IMG/VR virus record: IMGVR_UViG_3300030108_005897
Location: 6,779-28,313 of that record
DNA length: 21,535 bases
Reading direction: 5' to 3' (one strand)
Source of the DNA: a virus
Shown here: piece by piece, positions 9,175 to 18,100 of the stretch
How positions within the stretch are numbered: position 1 is the stretch's first letter
How the letters are laid out: each line of letters begins with the position of its first letter
Program-made: the position numbers and the translations under genes
Notes under the pieces: generated by a model
What the model was told of the DNA's origin: nothing
The model's database searches: none
What the model saw: the letters and a program-made list of their open reading frames with translations, nothing else

Positions 9175-12100
9175 TTATGTGTAACCTTCACTTTTTAGGC
9201 CTTCAGTTCTGATTACTTGGGCAGATGTTTCTATTCCAGTAATGCCATTTTGATTGAAAAATTCAAATGATTTTGAATTAGATCCTCTAGAGACATTTAC
9301 AGCACCCCAACTGTATTTTCCTACTCTAGATAAACCAAAGGTTGCAAAACCAACTGTGTTTATACCAGTTATTGATTGCACGTTTGCAAATACTCTCACA
9401 ATTGAGGAACCTACACTAACTATATCTTCGGCAAAATACACGTTATCTACAAATTCAGTTCCTACACCAACAATTTCATGCCCTGAATTTGTAGTTCTGA
9501 TTCCAGTAACTCCGCTTGTGCTACTTCCTATAGAAGTATTTTGAATAACAAAATAGTCTCCAGTAACAATACCAGTTTTTGCTCTTTCTTTAGAACCTAC
9601 AGAATTAAAATCAGCAGGTAAAATTGTAGAATCTGGTTTTAGTTCAAAGAATAAAGCAGGCCCAGTGGTATTAATACCAACAGCACTTGTTCCTATTCCA
9701 ACTATATCACCATAATCTCCAACGTAAGTAACTTTTTTAATTGTTTCAACTTTTGGTGTTGCTGATTCAATACCAACTATGGATATATTATTTAAATTAG
9801 AACCCAAACCATCAATATTTGAAAATAACCAAGAATCTTTAATATAAATTTTAGTATCAGAAGATGTTATAGATTTAATAATTCCAGAGGAAGCGGTTAT
9901 ATTTGGTTCCAAATAATTTCTTTCTTTCGATATTATCAATCCATCTATTGTTATATCATCTGTTTGTTTTCTCCACATCGTTGGTCTTTCAAAAGATGCG
10001 TCTGTTGATATACCAACTCCTGAATATGTCTGTGTTTCTAAAGTATCTGCAGCGATTAATTCATAGACAACTCTATTTTCTTGCTCTGAAATACCACCGT
10101 ATCCTTGAAGTCTCAATTGATCGCCAGGTTTTATAGTTTCATCAACGTCAAATTCAGCAAAATCTGCCTCAGATCCTGCATAAAAATATATCTTAAAGGA
10201 ACTTCCTTTTTTTGGAGCTTCATTAAATGTAATTCTTGTTCCACCATTAAATATGTAATCTTTACCAGGAATTTGTAAAATATCATTTATGAATATTAAA
10301 AGATTATTTTGTAATATTATTCCAGATCCTTCTCTTGCAACAATACTGTAATATTCTTTAATTAATTCGGTTCTTGTAATTAAAAATGTTTTTCTAAATC
10401 CATTAAATTGAATACTAAAATCATCTAATTCTAATAATTGACCAAAACACCATCCTGCAAATTTATCTTGGTATTTATTTCTAACTGTAATATTAAACGC
10501 ACTTGTTCCTATACCAACTTGAAATGGAATCGTAGATAATTCTAAATTGTCACCAATTTCATATCCTATACCACGATCTGACATATCAAATGATATTATA
10601 CTGCCACCAGTTCCTACTACAACATCAATTTTAGCACCAGATCCACTTCCACCAGTTAATGGTATATCTTTGTAAGGTTTAGGTGCCTCGGCAGTTACGA
10701 AGTTCAATCCAGTCGATATTCCTGTATTAGTATATCCACTTCCTACACTATTAATTGTAATCGAAGTAACAACACCAGAACTAACAAAAGCAGTAAATGC
10801 TGCACCAACTCCAGTGGTTGAACTGACTGATACTAAAGGATTGGATAGATAACCAGCTCCTCCAGTTACTATGCCTACAGACTGTATAGTTCCTGAATTC
10901 GAAACCACAGCACTAAATATTGCTTTTTTTGGAAATTGATATCCACTACCTATCCCAACATCAAATTCATTAATAATACCACCTCTTGGTAAATCTTTAT
11001 TACCACTTATTCCTGTAAAATCAATTGTTGCTCCTGTACCAACTATACTATAGTCTCTTTCATCTTCATTTCCAATAATTCCAAGATATGGTTTTTGAAA
11101 AATATTATTAATCAAAACTGCACCAAAACTACTGTTTATTCCTGCTAATTTGACTCCGTTTGAAGTTAAATCAAACTTATCAGTTGAACCATCAAATCTA
11201 TCAGAAATATCATCTATAATTTTATTTGTACTGTAATCTAATCTGTAATATGCTCTACCAGTAAATGATGAAGATGTAGATATACCGCCAGTTGGGCCGT
11301 AAGGTGCTTCTGAAAAATAAAGTCTTCCCTCTTTAATTCTGTAATCTCCTTTTAACACAGTTACTGCAGCACCAACTGTATGAGCAGCTGCTACCGTTCC
11401 CATTTGCCCTCTCTCAACATTTAATGAATTTGTAGATCCAACTCCAACTAAATTAACTTTAAATATTTCATCTTCAATTCTAAGTAGTGATTTTCCTTGA
11501 ATGTCGGAAATATTATTTAAGAATATAGCAGTACTCCCTACCCCAACAGCAGTTGCTAATCCAACTGAAATCGCAGTTGTTATTCCTAGTGGACTTTGAA
11601 TTACATTATCAATACTAATTAAAGATCTGATTGTTGCATTTTCGGATGGGACTGATAAAGTATGATTTGTTCCTATTCCTGTAACGTTATTAAATGATAC
11701 TGCAATTCCAGCAGAAGCAAAAGTAGCAGAAATTGCAACTTTAATATTGTCTATATCCTCTCTAATTACAAAAAGAGTTGAAGGTAATAATGTTGTTGCA
11801 GCCACACCAGCATTAACATCCGATGTATTTGCAATACCAATAGAATCTTGACCAACTTGTGGTTTGTAAACTAATTGTTCTCCAGTGTTAAACTCATGTT
11901 TTGTTATGTTAATTAGATGAGTTGATGTACTTACATCAGTTGATGGATTTATATTTTTATGGAATAAAGAATCACCACTGGTAAATAAATCAAAACTTGT
12001 GGTTCCAATCACACCCCCTCCAGTAGAAGTAACAATTCCTGTAAATTGTGGACTGATATCATCTATCATTAGAACCTTATTTGTTATAGATTCATTGTAA

Positions 12101-15100
12101 TCAGTTAATGTTTTGGAATCAAATGTAATTAATTTTGATAAAGTAGCATCATCTGTATTTTCACTTACAAAATCATAATAAAACTTTTCATGAACTGAAG
12201 CTTGTTCATTAATGTCAACATCAAATGCTATTAAACCATCTGATTTTAACTGATGAGTTACAGTTGAGTGTATACCTAAATTACAGAAATTTTTAAATCC
12301 AGCAATATGACCTAAACTATCTACTGAATTTTTCCAAGTTAAGAATGGAACACTTCCTTTAATTGAATATGAGAATCTTTGATAATAATCATTATCATGT
12401 AATTTTTGAATGCTAGAATTTAACTTTCCTGTATCTTTTTTCCAACTATTTTCAATTTCAGAAACACTATCAACATTCAAGTCAAAATCAAAATTAAAAA
12501 TATTTTCCACTGTTGATTTAGTATTACTTTGACTTCCCAAAACAACATCATTTTCTGTAAATTTACCATTAACATTAAAAACTTTCAAAGTCTCTGATTC
12601 TGGATCCCATCCATTTTCTGCAACAGTTCCAAAAGTATCTTTTCCTAAAACTGTGAGTTTCTCTTTATCAGAAAAAGAAACTTTGTCAAATTCTGCATCA
12701 AATGATGCTAAATTATCTTTTTTAATAACTCTTCCAAAATTATTATCTTCTTGATAAATTCCTCCAGTTGTTCCAATTCCAGCTATGGAGTATGATACTG
12801 ATTCTGTACCACCTGTTGTGTTTACACCAGTAACATTGAAATAATTATAGTTATAATCACTTGAATTAAATCCATCTCCTGTAGGTAAACCATTAACATC
12901 ATTAAGTATTTTTACATTTTCAACATATATTTGATCACCCAGTTTGAAAGGAAAATCATTATTTTGATTATAAAATCCACTATCACCAGATCCTGTTTCT
13001 GGAAGTGGAGCTCTTAAATCTAGAGTAACGACACCCAACTCGCTGGTAGATGCTCCTTTTACAACAACGCCATTAGAATTATTAATCGGAACAATTCTAA
13101 TATCCTGACTTAATCCAGTATCATTTGATATAATATCAACACTTTTAACAGCTGATCCAGTTACCACAGATCTTGTTACGACATTAGGGTGGCCAATAAC
13201 TATTACATTTGGTGCTGTTGTATAATTAATTCCACCATTAACAACTCCTATTGATTTTAAAGTAAATACATTCTTTAATTCTAAGATTGTATTGCTTTCT
13301 GCTTTAGGTTGTAAAGTTTTATTTGGACTAAACTCAATTCCTTGAATAATTGCTTGAGTGCTATCAATTTGTCCAATTTCATCTGTTTGAATTGATAAAA
13401 TAGCATTTTGACCAGTAGTTGTTCCAATTGAAGTTAAAATTGGAAGTGAAGATACTCTAAAACCTTTGCTTAAAATATCTACAGAATGTATTCCACCTTC
13501 TTCCGTTACTGAACCAGTTGAATAAAAAGCACTTGAAAATCCTGTTGAGGTATATGAATTTGTTTCAGCAATACCTGTTGGATTAAATTTAAATGTATTT
13601 GTGGTAATTCCAGTGACTTGATGCTCTGTATTAAACTTAGAATCAACAAGTTCAATTTGAGAATGATTAGGAACATTTTCATTAACAAAATGAGTCAATG
13701 TTTTTGTAAAATTATTATTTTTTCCTTGTATCCTATAAGCAAATTTGTTTGCTAGTAAACTACTTACAGACACTGTTATTTTAGTTTGAGAGTCACCATC
13801 TCCATTAACACCATTTTTAGAAATTAGATTACTATTATATTTTGATATAAAATTAGAATCATTATAAAAATCTATGTCATAGTCAGTTAAACTAGGATCT
13901 GAAGTTAAAAATTCTACTGTATTATCTCTACATAAATTTAATTTTGGATTTATTTTAGAGATTTTATGAGTTACACCACCAGTTGTCCCTATTCCAATAT
14001 AATTATATGGAAATATTGATATATCATAAGAATTTTCAGCCAATCTTATTGTATGTAATGAATCTTTGATGACATAATAAACTCCATTATCAACTAGAGG
14101 TGTAGCTGGAGTCGAAGAATTATAGACAATTATATCTCCTGTTTCAAAATCATGATCATTGATTGTTATTGTTGATAATGTATTTCCTACTCCAATATCA
14201 GTTGATCCAAATGAAACAGGATTTACAACTAGTTTTCTAATAATTTCATTAAACCTGAAGTCAAAAGTTTGAGTTTTATTTGATTTTATATTTAAATCAA
14301 ATTTATCACCAACAGACAATCCATGTTGTTGCCCTGTGGTTGTAGCTGTAGAAACAGTAACTGTCCCATCTACTCTTCTTAAGTTTCCAGTAATATTATT
14401 AATTATAGACTCAATTTTAAAGTCATCTACACCAATATTTGAATCAGTTATAATTTCTTTAAAAAATACGTTATTTGTGCTAAATCCCTCTTTCTCTGTT
14501 GAAAGGCCAATGAAATCATCATTAATTTTTACACAAAATAGTTTATCAAATAAATCTAAATCAAATTCATTGGATAAATCTTCATTTTTGGATACCATAA
14601 TTGTGGATCCTAGAGAAACAAGAGATAATTCATCACCACTATTCAATTTATGATTTGGTAAGAATATCGCCTTCGCAGGAATTGATTTATTAATGGATGT
14701 AATTCCTACATTTCCAATAACGACATTTGATACAGAAGTTCCAATTCCCACTGATTTTGAAGCTTCAAAATATAAAATTTTCGGAAATTCTATATTCTTG
14801 TTTTCTAATTTATCATCAATTGTATACGTAAATTCTGTCTCTAATCTAGTTACTATTGCTCCTGAAAGATGATTTTCTGAAGTAGTTGAATTGTGTCCTC
14901 TAACCACTCTATATCGATTATTAACATCATCAAAACCAATAATTAAAAGTTGTTCGGTTCCAATTTTGATAACATCATTAACTTTAAATTTTCTTTTAAT
15001 AGTTGAATCAGATAAAGTTAAAAATGTTGTAATGCCCGTTACACCATCTGTTCCAATTCCAGTGGACATAGATGAAGTAACAGTTGATACTCCAATAACT

Positions 15101-18100
15101 CTAACTCCTTCTATGTTTTTGTATTTGGTTGATGATATACCACTGATTTCTACTACATCACCATCAAATAGTTCATGAATGGTTGATAATCCAACAACTT
15201 CATTATCGGAAATCGAAAATTTAATATTATCAACTGTTTTGTTCGTGGTTTCAACTGAAACTATTGGTTTTCCTATTACTTCCCTTACTCTTGATGAAAT
15301 AGTTGAATCTGTAAAATTAATTTTATCATTTACTTTATAATTTTCTCCAGCTTCACTGATTAATACTTTTGTTATGTTTGAAGATTTGATTCCATCAACA
15401 TTAAGTAAAGCTTCAGAATCTAAAGAATTTTGTAATGGTGGATATACTCTATAAGATTCATTTAAACCTAAATGATTTACATTTCTTTTATAATTACCAC
15501 TATTTAAAATTAAATCTGATTGATTATTTGCATTATCATAGTTAAACTCATCAGTTTCATTGCGGTGCGAAAAAGTGATGTATGGAAATGTTGGTTCTAG
15601 ATTATTTTCGTCTACTGTAGCAAAATATGCATATGTTCCATCTGGATAGTCTGGAGTTATGACAAACTGCCCATTATATTCATCTAAATCTCCACTTTCA
15701 TTGTAAATATAATCATTAGTAAAATAACCATCTGGATATGATAATTGTGATGGTCGATAATTATTATCATTAATTAAAGAAATTTCATAACTAGATTTAA
15801 CAAAAGTCAATCCAGTTCCAACTTGAGATATTGGCCCATAAATTGGATTACCATCAAAAGCCCATCCAATTATTTTTGAGTGTGTGCTTACATCATCGAT
15901 ATCACCAATATTTTCTCTTAACTTTGAGGATGGATAAAAAGAACAAATTTTATTTCCTTTATTTTTTGATGGTGAATTTATCTGCAATAATTGATTATTT
16001 GACTCTAAAGTTGATTTGTATCTTTCTACAGAATTAATTTTCCAATCATATATTTTTGTAGAGAAAGAAGCACTCTTTCCTCTTGGAATAATTTGTATTG
16101 ATGTTTGACCAATAACATATTGAGATCCAGAATTTATTACCTTAACGTTAGTTATTTTCCCTCCAGAAACCTCAGCTTTCAACTTGGCAATAGATTTTAT
16201 TCCTGTTCCTATTCCAATAACTTCCAAATCTGGTGGTGAAGTGTACTCCTCTCCAGGATTAGATATTATAACACTTGTAATTTTTCCACCAGAAATAACA
16301 GGAGTTAGTAATCCATCTTTACCTGTTAAAAGTGACACACTTGGTTGTCGATCAAAATTTATAATGTTAGTTACACCATAACCAACTCCTCCAGTTTGTA
16401 AGAATACATTTTCTAATTTTCCTGTTACTTTTATCTCAGCCGTTCCTTTGTAATAATCTGGTATCGTTGATGTCAAACCAATTGCAACATCATTACTGAT
16501 GTTAACTTTAATGTCTGGATATTTGAATGTGTGTATCCCTACTCCAATACTATTCAAACTTTCATATATTTTCCTATCATAATTTGTGCTTGTAATCGTA
16601 GATATTGTTCCAGCATTACTCAATTTAAACTTATCATTGTCAACAACTGTAACTTTATAAAGTTTAGATGTTGATAATCCAGAAATTACTGTTCCATCAC
16701 AATTATATTCAACGTTATCACCATTTTTAAAACTATGATTTTTTGCATAAATGTAGTTATTAAAGGTGTTTATACCAACAAATGTTTTAAATAAATCATT
16801 TCTATTAGTAGTTGGATATTGTTGAGATAAAATTTCAACTTTTCTATTTGAGTATGAGGAACCAGAGTCTTTAACTAATATCTCATCAATTACTTTTCTG
16901 TTTTTCTTTGATTTAAACGAATGAACCCCATTTCCGTTTAATATAAAAAATATAGTATTAATTCCTGCAATAGCATCTTCTTTTTTAATAGAAAGAGAGA
17001 ATGATGAATCAGACTTTTTAGAAATAAAATATGATGTTCCTGAACTTAATTTATCGGTAGTAAATCCTACATTATTAACATTTCCATCAGTGGTAATTCC
17101 TATTGGATTTCCTGTGGTGGTGTATATAACTTCTTCTCCATTTAAAAATCTATGATCACCATTAAAGGTATCTGTAGTTAAATTAACATCAAAATCAGTA
17201 TAAAATTTTTCATATACAAAAAATTTCATCTTTGCCTCACACACCGTACCAGAACCATTACCCCCAGATATTGTTACTGATGGTGTTTTTTGATAGTCAA
17301 AACCTTGATTAGTTAAAATAATATCAGATATTTTACCAGAGAAATTTCCGTTAGCAATACAACCACTTCCTTTATCATCTGTTATTGATAGTGTGGGTGG
17401 ATTTACAACATCATAACCTTCTCCATTATTTAAAATTTCTATCTTGTCTAACTGTCCATAATATATGGAATCCTCCGAAATTGGAGATCTATACTCTACT
17501 CCATTTAAAGAGACACCAATAGATTCATTAATAATTTCTTTTTTAGTTGATATTTTTGGATTTTTATATATTCTCTTAAAATTATTTTGATTTTGTAATT
17601 TGCCTCCTTTATGTAAATTTGCTGGAGTAATTGTATGAATTATATTTTCAAATATTGCTGTATTAATACCTGAAACATATCTTGGTTCTTCTAGTAACCC
17701 TTGATACAAATTAGGTTTACTTAAAGCTAACCTAATGTTGTTATCGTCAATAACATTAACATAGTAAAAACCAGTTGTGATTCCAATTATTCCAGATCCA
17801 AGTGATGCTGTTAAATCTTTACCCAATTCAAGATAAACATGTTCTCCATTTATAAATTTGTGATTATTTACTGTAATTCCAGCTCCAACAGTGCTAACAC
17901 CAACTGATGAAAATGTTTTTGATCTATCATCAATTGTTGTTTCAAAAGAGGGATAACCAGAAAAAGAGACATAAGTATTTTTATCAGTATCACTGAAAGT
18001 ATTTTGTATATTGCCCATTAAAGAGGTAATACCAAAATTGCTACTGATATAACTAATTTTTTTTCTTATTTCATAATCACCAATGATATTAGGTGCATTA

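Noticed and set aside
14336-14653. A 105-codon plus-strand open stretch, with similar shorter ones at 9254-9544 and 14891-15178
   Set aside because: All are antisense to the intact gp7-like gene, lack start signals and show hydrophobic, serine/proline-rich reverse-strand composition with no domain.
10920-17460. Short recurring DNA strings such as GTTCC(A/T)ATTCC as possible regulatory repeats or a CRISPR array
   Set aside because: They are irregularly spaced, in frame, and encode the GIGT-type peptide motif, so they are explained by protein repetition.
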